Source: Anaerolineae bacterium (GTDB lineage Bacteria; Chloroflexota; Anaerolineae; Aggregatilineales; UBA3940). From it: a DNA stretch of 32,376 nt. Made by a program: the position numbers and the translations under genes. Within the stretch, counting starts at the first letter, position 1, and the number at the start of each line of letters is the position of its first letter. The notes under the pieces are model-generated. The model saw only the letters and a program-made list of their open reading frames with translations. It was not told where the DNA came from and searched no databases. Positions 16,147 to 27,515 of the stretch are shown here, in pieces. The stretch is from contig JAFGNO010000131.1 of assembly GCA_016926985.1 (NCBI GenBank), positions 1-32,376 on the forward strand, written 5' to 3'.

Positions 16147-18573
16147 CTACTCTGTCTCCTCATCGACCCGTTCATCGTCCCACTTACCAAACCTGGCAGT
16201 AATGAAGGAGCGATTCCGGCAAATGAAGACCCCTATTCCGCCAACAACCAGACCAATCGCCGCGCCTTTTATAATATTCAGAATAGTTCTGTTGCGGTCT
16301 TCATGCATAAGGGTCTCGACCTCTGCCTGAAGCTCACTGATCAGAAGCTCTTCTTCTGTTCCCAGCAGAATAGACTCTTCGGTATCCGTTCGGGAGAATC
16401 CATCATCCACATTGCTGGGAACCAGTTCAATATCCTGATGGCAATCCAGGCAACTGGTCACATTGACCCGGAAGTCGTGTCCGGTGGGTTTCTGCCCATC
16501 CGGGCGCTGTGTATAAGAGTCGGGATTCACATAGCCATGGCAGTCGCGGCAGACCAGGCCCGCCTCCACATGCGACTGGTGAGCAAAATCATCAAGCTGG
16601 TGGCTGTGGCAATTCAGGCACTGCGTGACCTGGTCTTCGAAGCGCAGGCCATTTGTATGGGCATAGTGGCAGCTTGTACAGGTCATACCTGCAACCTCAT
16701 GCAAACTGGCGCGGAACTCGGCTTCTGACACTGTGTGACAGTCTGCACAGGCGGTGATCGCATCATTCAGTCCGGCAGCCACAGCAGGATGGCCCTCAGG
16801 GACCTGTCCATGGCAGGCTTCACAGGCAACGCCTTCGGCATGGTAGCTTTCCAGCGCAGGGCTGTAACCAGTGGTATGGCAGTCCAGACAGTCAGGATCG
16901 TAATTGCGCTCTCCCCAGGATTCCTGGAACCCATTATTAGAATAGGCATGGGCATGAGGCGTTTCGACCCAGTCGTTGACTATAGCACTGTGGCACTCAA
17001 CACAGGTAGATGGAATCTGATCAATTGGATTGGAGGGCGCAGCAGATGGAGGCTCACCGGTCGGTTCTTCAGTCAGTTCTGGCTCCGGCTCCGCTGGAAC
17101 AGGCGGGAAGGTCGACAATACCTGGACCTCTTCAGAAGAGTAGCCAAGCGCGATAAAATCGAGCCGCCCGTTCTCAGTGTGGCAATCCATGCAGCCAAGG
17201 GCTTCCTCGGCAGGGGCCACCTGGTGGGTAATCGGCCAGTACATAACGCTTTCGATCTGCTCATACGAACCGCTGTATTCGACATCGCGCTGGGCCAGCC
17301 CTTCCTGCAAAGCCAGGTCCATATCCCATACTTTCCAGAAAGCTGTTGTATCATCCGCGTTGTAGGGAAACAGGTGAGGGATGCCAATGACGTTGTTCAC
17401 CGGGTCGTAGGGTTGGATACCGGTGAACACCTTGAAGGGCCATATCTTGCCATCTTCCCGGCTCCCAAGAATGGCATTTACTGTGAAATTGGTATCAGGG
17501 TCAACGCCCTCCTCAAACAGCGCATAGTCATATACGCCATTTGACCAGAAATACTCGGGCTGCACATCCATTTCCCAGGTGAATGACCCCTTGCGCGAGT
17601 CATAAACATGGACCTCAAAACCGTTGACCTCCTCGCTGACAATCCAGGGATATCCCCCTTCAGGATTGGGCTGTCCTGCTTGTGACCAGTCCCAGGTCAT
17701 CATTGACGGCGCACCGCGAGCAAACTCCGGAATATGGCAGGTCTGGCAGGCGATAAACCCTGCATGGGTATTCAAAGCAGCAACATCTGCATGTGGCTCT
17801 GCTGTGTGGCAGTTCTCACAGGTAGCCCCTTCGCCCGTATAAGCATCTGCCACATAGCGCCCACCGGAGATATTGTGGTTTTCGGTGATGTGGCAATCGG
17901 TGCAGGAGAAATCAAGTCCATCGGAACTCATGTGAACATCTTCCTCCCAGGCAGGATCAAGCAGAGACGTGTCCAGGTCGCCGTGTTTCACACCATCTCC
18001 CCCGCCGCCTGTGAAGTGACAGGAACCACAGGTCTGGCGGCTGGTTGCCCCGACATTTTGCGCCACATAAGCCAGGTCTACCGGCGGCCATTCCACGCCG
18101 CTCAGGATTATTGGCTCTCCCAGCACCGGGTTACCGGCTGCTGTGGGGAACTTGGCATAAGTGCCAGTTGTATCATGGCAGACCAGGCAGTCTATCAACT
18201 CCGGGTTCTCGAAATCGAACGTGTCATCACGCCAGCCATAGCCAATATGGCAGCTCGTGCAACGCGGTTCATTTGAGTCTATTGCAATGCAGTAGTTGTT
18301 GATGACATACCGTTTACCCACGGTCTCGCCAATCACCTCATTCTCATATTCCCAGGTCCAGTGGACAGTGCTCATAATATCGCTGGCGACATTGGCATGG
18401 CAGGTCAGACAGGCCGCAGTCACCTCAGGGCCAGATTCAAATGGCCCTTCTAACAACGTAAAAGTTGAGTGATCCATCCCCTGCTGGGCAACAGCCTCAT
18501 CTTGCGTAAGCAAAATCAGGCCCAGCGCAGCGCTCAGTGAAATCACTATTGCGACAACATGCGTACGTTTCAT
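16147..18573 (-). CDS. Membrane-anchored 16-haem cytochrome c, fused octahaem modules
   Basis: The 808-residue protein has an N-terminal signal peptide (about 1-30, ending AVAQ), sixteen CxxCH haem motifs and a C-terminal membrane anchor (about 757-780, GAAIGLVVGGIGVF). Eight motifs lie before and eight after a Pro/Glu/Thr-rich linker near residues 490-520. The first half resembles the octahaem tetrathionate reductase family, with stretches such as HVYDSRKGSF, FKVFTGIQPYDPVNN and TAFWKVWDMD. The second half resembles cytochrome c554/NrfB-like multihaem domains. It would sit outside the membrane and take or give electrons via the adjacent ferredoxin/NrfD pair. The substrate is not determined by sequence: tetrathionate, hydroxylamine, nitrite or extracellular acceptors are all possible. 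It is first in its operon. Confidence 0.9.
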   Translation of the reverse strand: MKRTHVVAIVISLSAALGLILLTQDEAVAQQGMDHSTFTLLEGPFESGPEVTAACLTCHANVASDIMSTVHWTWEYENEVIGETVGKRYVINNYCIAIDSNEPRCTSCHIGYGWRDDTFDFENPELIDCLVCHDTTGTYAKFPTAAGNPVLGEPIILSGVEWPPVDLAYVAQNVGATSRQTCGSCHFTGGGGDGVKHGDLDTSLLDPAWEEDVHMSSDGLDFSCTDCHITENHNISGGRYVADAYTGEGATCENCHTAEPHADVAALNTHAGFIACQTCHIPEFARGAPSMMTWDWSQAGQPNPEGGYPWIVSEEVNGFEVHVYDSRKGSFTWEMDVQPEYFWSNGVYDYALFEEGVDPDTNFTVNAILGSREDGKIWPFKVFTGIQPYDPVNNVIGIPHLFPYNADDTTAFWKVWDMDLALQEGLAQRDVEYSGSYEQIESVMYWPITHQVAPAEEALGCMDCHTENGRLDFIALGYSSEEVQVLSTFPPVPAEPEPELTEEPTGEPPSAAPSNPIDQIPSTCVECHSAIVNDWVETPHAHAYSNNGFQESWGERNYDPDCLDCHTTGYSPALESYHAEGVACEACHGQVPEGHPAVAAGLNDAITACADCHTVSEAEFRASLHEVAGMTCTSCHYAHTNGLRFEDQVTQCLNCHSHQLDDFAHQSHVEAGLVCRDCHGYVNPDSYTQRPDGQKPTGHDFRVNVTSCLDCHQDIELVPSNVDDGFSRTDTEESILLGTEEELLISELQAEVETLMHEDRNRTILNIIKGAAIGLVVGGIGVFICRNRSFITARFGKWDDERVDEETE

Positions 18574-18750
18574 AATGGTTTATCCTGCGCAAAGTATATT
18601 GATTTAACTCGACCGTGATACAAGTATCTGTAAGGCTCAACAAATCAGCCAGTGCCAGGCACGGTTACCTGTTAACAATGATATGATCTTCTCTCTGGCC
18701 ATCGCAGTGTCATACATCACGCCCCCTCAGCCAATCAGCGCAATAACAGG

Positions 18751-18764
18751 ATGACATTTGTCAT
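18751..18764. promoter_or_regulatory. Short palindrome in the cytochrome/rpoB divergent region
   Basis: ATGACA-TT-TGTCAT has perfect 6-base arms. It lies between the divergent cytochrome gene and rpoB, where an operator would be expected, but I cannot assign it to a regulator. The rest of 18574-18856 shows no gene and no clear promoter for the cytochrome operon. Confidence 0.25.
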
Positions 18765-18856
18765 ATTGTATACAGATTTTCCATAACAGGAAGTTGTCCG
18801 GGCAAGAGCATGAGCAGAAAAGGGTAATAAATAAAGGGGGAAAGGGGGAAAAATAT

Positions 18857-18885
18857 TTGGAGTTGGCATGATTTTATGGTATGAT
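18857..18885 (+). promoter_or_regulatory. Possible rpoB promoter
   Basis: TTGGAG (18857-18862) and TATGAT (18880-18885) are 17 bases apart. The -10 matches five of six consensus positions; the -35 matches three. The start would fall near 18892, giving a leader of about 130 bases before rpoB. Confidence 0.4.
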
Positions 18886-18921
18886 ATCAGGTCTGATGAA
18901 CCGAGAGGTCGTGAGATGACA

Positions 18922-18967
18922 GGCAACCCAACTCAGGCAAAAGCCGGGAAGGCGGGTGCCTTATTTT
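18922..18967 (+). promoter_or_regulatory. Terminator-like attenuator in the rpoB leader
   Basis: GGCAACCC (18922-18929) and GGGTGCC (18954-18960) pair over seven bases with one bulged A, enclosing a smaller GGC-AAAA-GCC hairpin, and are followed by TTATTTT. This has the form of an intrinsic terminator placed before rpoB. A second hairpin, TGGCA/TGCCA (18976-18990), follows before the ribosome binding site. The arrangement suggests attenuation of rpoB transcription. Confidence 0.4.
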
Positions 18968-19020
18968 GTGTTGTCTGGCAGATTGTGCCATAACAACGTT
19001 CGCGTTTGAGGAGATGTTGA

Positions 19021-22950
<3,930 letters not shown>

Positions 22951-22968
22951 TAATCTGACCGGCGATTA

Positions 22969-23006
22969 CAGGGCACCGCAGCACAGTTTCTGCGGTGCCC
23001 TGTTTG
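22969..23006 (+). terminator. Rho-independent terminator of rpoB
   Basis: A perfect 13-bp stem, CAGGGCACCGCAG with CTGCGGTGCCCTG, encloses an 8-base loop and is followed by TTTG. It begins 19 bases after the rpoB stop. Confidence 0.9.
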
Positions 23007-23077
23007 TTGATTGCCCTGAATCCTCGCTTTATTTATACTGCCATAGAATATTATGATGGAAGCTGAGAGGAAATGAC

Positions 23078-23668
23078 ATGCAAAGACGCACGTTTCGAGG
23101 CCCCATTACCGCCAGAGGACTGGCCCAGGCATTGATAACCCGGTTTAATACCGGGCATCTTGAGGCGCTTGCAAATGGGGCAGAGGACCACGTTGTAGTC
23201 CAGATTGTCGCCCGTGATCGCAGATGGAGACAATCCGGGAGAGCAGCACTCACGATCAGCATAATCCAGCAGAACGAGGCTGTCGAAGTCTCCCTGGGAG
23301 AGCACCAGTGGCTTGGCCCGGCTGCGGACCTTCTCCAGACCGGACTGCGCGGCTGGTTTCGTCCTATGACCCTGCTTGGGGAACTGACGGATATCGCTGA
23401 CGATCTGCATACACTGCAGCTTCCTGAACAGGTATGGGAAGCGGTTGAGCATTATGCGGAAAGTGTCAACGCAAAGCTGGGACTTGCAGAGGAAGACCGG
23501 CTGGTTGCCTGCCCTTACTGCGGTGTGGGCAACCCGGTCGGTGAAGGGCAGTGTTCAGCCTGCGGGGCAGGGTTATCGGAGGTTCAGCCAATAGCCTGCC
23601 CGTCATGCGGTAAGATTTCACCGCGATCTGCCCGTTATTGCAGCCGCTGCGGGACTGTACTGAACTGA
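23078..23668 (+). CDS. Double zinc-ribbon protein of unknown function
   Basis: The 196-residue protein has an alpha/beta N-terminal region (1-140) that I do not recognise and two C-terminal zinc ribbons, CPYC...CSAC and CPSC...CSRC, between about residues 145 and 191. AGAGGA precedes the ATG by about 7 bases. It stands alone between the rpoB terminator and the convergent fabH. Zinc ribbons of this double form often mediate protein or nucleic-acid contacts, but no specific role can be read from the sequence. Confidence 0.8.
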   Translation: MQRRTFRGPITARGLAQALITRFNTGHLEALANGAEDHVVVQIVARDRRWRQSGRAALTISIIQQNEAVEVSLGEHQWLGPAADLLQTGLRGWFRPMTLLGELTDIADDLHTLQLPEQVWEAVEHYAESVNAKLGLAEEDRLVACPYCGVGNPVGEGQCSACGAGLSEVQPIACPSCGKISPRSARYCSRCGTVLN

Positions 23669-23685
23669 GGGACAGCCACCAGCGC

Positions 23686-24828
23686 TCAGTGCGACAGATT
23701 CAGCCGTTCAGTAACTGCCATAATGGCATCAGTCGCTGCCCCCTGAACCGCACCAACCGTCCTGCGGGCCAGGTATTTTGCCCTCGCCAGAATAAACAAC
23801 TCATCAGTCAGAGAGACAGATACTGAGTCGTCCGCTCCACCCAGATGCACTACGGCTGATGCCCAGGTCAACCCGGCGCCAAATCCGACCAAACCAAGTA
23901 TATCACCTGGTTTGCAGCGCCCCTCTTCGATAGCTTCACAAAGCGCAACCGGTATTGATGCAGCAGATGTGTTTCCATAGCGCTGGATATTCATATAGAA
24001 GCGGTCTTCAGGGACATGCATCAGGCGCGCAGCCGCCTCCACTATGCGATGGTTGGCCTGATGGGGAATGAAGAGGTCGATCTCCTGTGCTGACATCCCT
24101 GCCTCAGCCAGAACACGGTTCAGCGAGCGCCCCAAAGTCCGGGCTGCAAATTTGAATATCTCCGGGCCATTCATCCTGAGGTAGTGTTCGCCTTTTTCAA
24201 TCGTCTCGTGCGTGATGGGCCTGGCCACACCGATACCCGGCACTATCAGGTGCTCAGCCCCAGAGCCATCCGAGCCAAGCTCAAATGACAGCACACCGGT
24301 GGGTGTTGTAGAACGCTGCATGATCACCGCTCCAGCCGCATCCCCAAACAAAACACAGGTTGTGCGATCCGACCAGTCAACATTGCGGCTAATGGTTTCC
24401 GCGCCTACAACCAAAATGGTTTCGTATGCGCCACTCTGAATAAACTGCTGGGCAACAACTAATCCGTATACCCAACCGGTGCAGCCTGCTACCAGCGTGA
24501 AAGCGCCGCAGCGGGCACCCAGCATATCCTGGACCAAGCTGGATACCGGCGGAACAACGTGGTCGGGTGTCGAGGTGGCAATAATAATCAGGTCAAGATC
24601 AGACTCCGAGATACCAGCAACCCGCATAGCTTCCCTTGCTGCGCCAACAGACATGGTCGCAGTTGTTTCCCCTGGCCCGGCAATCCGGCGTTCAACAATG
24701 CCGGTCCGAGTCCGGATCCACTCGTCGCTGGTTTCCACCATCTGCTCAAGCTCAAAATTGTCCACAACCCGCCGGGGAACACATTTCCCCCAGCCCGTTA
24801 TCCGACCGTAATATTGTGGTGACATCAC
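23686..24828 (-). CDS. fabH: Beta-ketoacyl-ACP synthase III-like enzyme
   Basis: The 380-residue thiolase-fold enzyme keeps the FabH triad: C116 in VAGCTGWVYG, H256 in IPHQANHR and N286 in YGNTSAAS, plus the SDEWIRTRTGI entry motif and VGFGAGLTWAS near the end. FabH joins acetyl-CoA or another acyl-CoA to malonyl-ACP to begin fatty acid synthesis. After the usual end near residue 330 a 50-residue tail (DDSVSVSLTDELFILARAK and on) is extra. A purine-rich GAGGGGGAG precedes two adjacent ATGs. No other fab gene is nearby, so a role in a special acyl starter or secondary metabolite is also possible. Confidence 0.88.
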   Translation of the reverse strand: MMSPQYYGRITGWGKCVPRRVVDNFELEQMVETSDEWIRTRTGIVERRIAGPGETTATMSVGAAREAMRVAGISESDLDLIIIATSTPDHVVPPVSSLVQDMLGARCGAFTLVAGCTGWVYGLVVAQQFIQSGAYETILVVGAETISRNVDWSDRTTCVLFGDAAGAVIMQRSTTPTGVLSFELGSDGSGAEHLIVPGIGVARPITHETIEKGEHYLRMNGPEIFKFAARTLGRSLNRVLAEAGMSAQEIDLFIPHQANHRIVEAAARLMHVPEDRFYMNIQRYGNTSAASIPVALCEAIEEGRCKPGDILGLVGFGAGLTWASAVVHLGGADDSVSVSLTDELFILARAKYLARRTVGAVQGAATDAIMAVTERLNLSH

Positions 24829-24886
24829 TCCCCCTCACCAGGCAGCAAACAACAACCCGGGCACGATAGACACAGGTATTATGTTA

Positions 24887-25318
24887 CTAAGCTGAGGCTA
24901 AACGGCGTTTCCTACCAGCAAGAAATGTAAACAGCAGGATCAGGGAACCGGTGAACCGGAAGATCACCAGCACCAGGGCCGCTAATGACAGGGCCCATCC
25001 CACTAACTGAGGCAGCTTTGTGGAGCGGTATCCGAGGGAAGGCCAGGGTCTCCGGCGCCATGCCGGACGCTCCTGTATTTGTGCCAGCCGGGTGCGAAGA
25101 TCCTCAACAAATTCCTCTGATGGCTCGGTTGGAACTAAGGTATAGTACAGTCGGCGTGTCAACCCCATCAGCGACTCAAGCTCAGGGTGAGTCTGCCCGT
25201 ACTTATCTATCAGATCTGCATCTGCCGGTTCTCCGCCCATGATAACCGCCGCAGCATGCTGATCCAGGATTGTGGCCAGTTCTTCTTTATGTTCGCGCCT
25301 CTTCAATTTTCTGAACAT
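24887..25318 (-). CDS. Probable membrane partner (anti-sigma-like) of the ECF sigma factor
   Basis: The 143-residue protein has a charged helical N-terminal half and hydrophobic segments at about 100-135 near the C terminus. It lies about 100 bases downstream of an ECF sigma factor in the same direction. That pairing is typical of a sigma factor with a membrane-bound regulator. No zinc-binding anti-sigma motif (HxxxCxxC) is present. I chose the ATG at 25318; a TTG at 25348 would add 10 residues. The function is inferred from position and topology only. Confidence 0.65.
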   Translation of the reverse strand: MFRKLKRREHKEELATILDQHAAAVIMGGEPADADLIDKYGQTHPELESLMGLTRRLYYTLVPTEPSEEFVEDLRTRLAQIQERPAWRRRPWPSLGYRSTKLPQLVGWALSLAALVLVIFRFTGSLILLFTFLAGRKRRLASA

Positions 25319-25422
25319 ACCCCACTCAAGTTTTATTGGCGATGCCAATTCTTAACCATAAAAACCCCCTGACAGTCAGAGAGTTACTCAATTGTGCCTT
25401 GGAATTTCATGGATCTTCAGGG

Positions 25423-26043
25423 TCAACTGCGGTCGAAACCCAGATGTTTGAGAACATCCGACCGGCGTTTCTGCCCTTTTTGTATGCGGTTCAACTCGGC
25501 TCGCAGAGCAATCAGGGTGCGATGGTAGAGGGATTTGATCGCCCCTTCGCTGCGTCCCATAATCTCACCAATTTCAGCATTGGACATCCGCTCAATATAC
25601 TTCAAAATGAGCATTTGCTGGCGGTCTTCGGGCAGGTTTCGGATGGCTTGAAGTAATTCCTCATGCTCTTCACGCTGTTGAGTGACAAATTCTGGGGCCT
25701 CGCTGCTTTTGGCGGTAATGACCAGATCTTCAATTGGCACAATCTGCCGACGTTTTCGGTCTCTGTGGTAGTTTACAACCAGGTTGTGAGCAATCCGATA
25801 AAGCCAGGCTGAAAAGGGAACGCCACGATCCTCATAACCTGATATATGCCGCATGGCACGCTGAAAAACCCGGGATGTCAAGTCTTCTGCATCGTATTTG
25901 TTACCTGTCCGGTAGTAGATGTAGTTATATATGCGGTCTATATAGCGCTCATAGATCACGCCAAACGCACGCTGGTCGGTTTTAGCGAGCCGAACCAATT
26001 CAGCATCATCAAGATGGTCAAGAGAATGAGACACGTCGGTCAA
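25423..26043 (-). CDS. ECF-type RNA polymerase sigma factor
   Basis: The 206-residue protein has sigma region 2 at about 20-90 (FGVIYERYIDRIYNYIYYRTG, DAEDLTSRVFQRAMRHI, PFSAWLYRIAHNLVVNYHRD) and region 4 at about 130-185 (LPEDRQQMLILKYIERMSNAEIGEIMGRSEGAIKSLYHR). There is no region 1.1 or 3, as in the extracytoplasmic-function group. The start is a TTG with AGGA 7 bases upstream. A TTGCCC/TATACT promoter lies about 40 bases further. The gene after it encodes a small membrane protein that may hold it inactive. Confidence 0.88.
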   Translation of the reverse strand: MTDVSHSLDHLDDAELVRLAKTDQRAFGVIYERYIDRIYNYIYYRTGNKYDAEDLTSRVFQRAMRHISGYEDRGVPFSAWLYRIAHNLVVNYHRDRKRRQIVPIEDLVITAKSSEAPEFVTQQREEHEELLQAIRNLPEDRQQMLILKYIERMSNAEIGEIMGRSEGAIKSLYHRTLIALRAELNRIQKGQKRRSDVLKHLGFDRS

Positions 26044-26084
26044 TCGAGAGTCCTGATTTGAAAGCTAAGGGCTTACCATGTTGG

Positions 26085-26113
26085 AGTATACCAGTGCCCT
26101 GTACTGCGGGCAA
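26085..26113 (-). promoter_or_regulatory. Possible promoter of the ECF sigma gene
   Basis: On the minus strand TTGCCC (26113-26108) and TATACT (26090-26085) are 17 bases apart, about 40 bases upstream of the TTG start. It is a moderate match to housekeeping promoters and may be read by the sigma factor itself. Confidence 0.35.
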
Positions 26114-26148
26114 TGAAGTACCATGCCCGTATTCGCAGGTTCAAAACG

Positions 26149-26177
26149 TGGACGGCAGCCCTGAATTCGCGTATAAT
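26149..26177 (+). promoter_or_regulatory. Promoter of ssrA
   Basis: TGGACG (26149-26154) and a perfect TATAAT (26172-26177) are 17 bases apart, ending 12 bases before the mature tmRNA 5' end. The spacing is what is expected for direct transcription of the RNA. Confidence 0.7.
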
Positions 26178-26188
26178 ATAGATAGTTC

Positions 26189-26573
26189 GGGGCCGTAATG
26201 GTTTCGACAGGGAGGGGTGTGAACTCACTGCGAGCCGGGGAAGCATCGCCCCGTTAACAAGATGCAACACAAATAACTGCCAACGAGCAGACACCCGCTC
26301 TCGCAATGGCTGCATAACAGCCATTAGAGAGCCGGTTCCCTGAGGGGAACCACGTCCGCCTGACTTTGCCCGGACCGGGTCAGATTGCGGGCGTCATGAA
26401 GGCCCGGGTGCAGTTCTGTATGACGCTGGCCAGAGCCTAAGACCAAACAGCGCCTAGCCTGAACCGAGCCTGTCGGACGGCGTTGGGGACGGCGAAGATC
26501 CAATAGCCCGACTACGCTCGTAGACGTGGGGAATCTATCTTTCTGGACGGGAGTTCGACTCTCCCCGGCTCCA
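26189..26573 (+). ncRNA. ssrA: tmRNA (transfer-messenger RNA)
   Basis: The 5' end GGGGCCGTAATGGTTTCGAC and the 3' end with the T-arm GGGAGTTCGACTCTCCC are the usual tmRNA signatures. GGGGCCG (26189-26195) pairs with CGGCTCC (26566-26572) to form the acceptor stem; the CCA tail is not encoded. The mRNA part gives a tag frame at 26279-26317, GCC to TAA, reading ANEQTPALAMAA. It follows AAATAACT, like resume-codon contexts in other bacteria. tmRNA frees stalled ribosomes and marks the product for proteolysis. The length of about 385 bases is normal. Confidence 0.95.
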
Positions 26574-26579
26574 TGCCTT

Positions 26580-26615
26580 GGCAAAAACTGCTCATTTCGA
26601 GCAGTTTTTGCCTTA
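26580..26615 (+). terminator. Terminator of ssrA, possibly bidirectional
   Basis: GGCAAAAACTGCTC and GAGCAGTTTTTGCC form a perfect 14-bp stem around a 5-base loop, followed by TTATT. The A/T block inside the stem means it could also terminate the converging methyltransferase operon, whose last stop codon lies at 26616. Confidence 0.85.
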
Positions 26616-27512
26616 TTACGAACCTGTTCGGCGGCGGGTTCGCCGTTCCCGGCGGCGGCCATCGTGTTCTTCGCCGCTGCGGTTTGCAGCCAGCCAACTG
26701 GCACAGTTCTCGTCACGCCCCATCATCACATCTGCTGCAAGGATGGTCATTCTGATATCCTCTTCAAGCGGGTTGGCAATCGCGCAGGGCATCCCTAATG
26801 CAATTGCCATCGCCAGAAAGGTGGCGTTCAGCCGGATGCGCCCGGGCAGGCCAAATGACACATTGCTGGCCCCGCAAACAGTGTTCACGCCCAGTTCATC
26901 CCGGCAGCGACCGACCAGTTTAAAAACCGCTCTACCGGCCATAGGGACGGCACCAACAGGCATAACGAGCGGATCGACCAGCACATTTTCGCGGGAAATA
27001 CCGTGATCTTCAGCCCGTCGCACGATTTTCCTGGCGATCTCAAACCGCATATCAGGGTCCTCTGAAATGCCGGTTTCGTCGTTGCAGATTGCGATGACAG
27101 CAGCGCCGTATTTTTTTATCAGCGGCAAAACTGCCTCCAGCCGTTCTTCTTCCCCCGTAACCGAGTTGACAAGCGCTTTCCCTTCATAGGCCTCCAGACC
27201 AGACTGCAAAGCAGCGATGATTGAGGAGTCGATTGAAAGTGGGACATCAGTCACCGCCTGCACCCGCCTGACAGCTTCAGCAAGAATGGCAGGCTCATCG
27301 GCAAGAGGAATGCCTGCGTTGACATCCAGCATCTGCGCCCCGGCGCTGACCTGAGCTGCCGCATCCGACTCCACCCGGCTGTAGTCTCCCGCCGCCATCT
27401 CAGCGGCCAGCATCTTCCGCCCGGTTGGGTTAATCCGTTCCCCAATGATGACAAAAGGATGGTCTGGGCCAATCACAACAATTTTAGTCTTCGAGCTCAA
27501 AGTTGTCTTCAT
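26616..27512 (-). CDS. Methyltetrahydrofolate:corrinoid methyltransferase-like protein
   Basis: The 298-residue TIM-barrel protein belongs to the pterin-binding family shared by AcsE and the central module of MetH. Landmarks are IGERINPTG (23-31), LDVNAG (62-67), SIDSS (93-97), NSVTG (116-120), DPLVMPVG (180-187) and the SNVSFGLPGR motif with the catalytic-type N217. It would move the methyl group of 5-methyl-THF to a corrinoid protein. A basic C-terminal tail (about 20 residues, Arg-rich) is extra. GGAG precedes the ATG by 8 bases, overlapping the end of the DUF1638 gene. Whether it serves acetyl-CoA synthesis or methionine synthesis is not decided by sequence; the neighbour at 28137 favours methionine. 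Confidence 0.88.
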   Translation of the reverse strand: MKTTLSSKTKIVVIGPDHPFVIIGERINPTGRKMLAAEMAAGDYSRVESDAAAQVSAGAQMLDVNAGIPLADEPAILAEAVRRVQAVTDVPLSIDSSIIAALQSGLEAYEGKALVNSVTGEEERLEAVLPLIKKYGAAVIAICNDETGISEDPDMRFEIARKIVRRAEDHGISRENVLVDPLVMPVGAVPMAGRAVFKLVGRCRDELGVNTVCGASNVSFGLPGRIRLNATFLAMAIALGMPCAIANPLEEDIRMTILAADVMMGRDENCASWLAANRSGEEHDGRRRERRTRRRTGS

Positions 27513-27515
27513 AAC

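Noticed and set aside
18735-18926. Short minus-strand frame of 63 codons in the cytochrome/rpoB gap
   Set aside because: It has no ribosome site, overlaps the rpoB promoter area and has no coding character.
18891-18960. SAM-I-like riboswitch before rpoB, because of GGCAACC and GGTGCC
   Set aside because: The spacing to the supposed 5' half is too short, the P1 and P2 helices cannot be formed, and SAM control of rpoB makes no sense; a terminator hairpin explains the same bases.
26324-26716. Minus-strand open frames across the tmRNA gene
   Set aside because: The tmRNA ends, T-arm, tag frame and terminator account for this DNA; the frames are by-products of RNA sequence.
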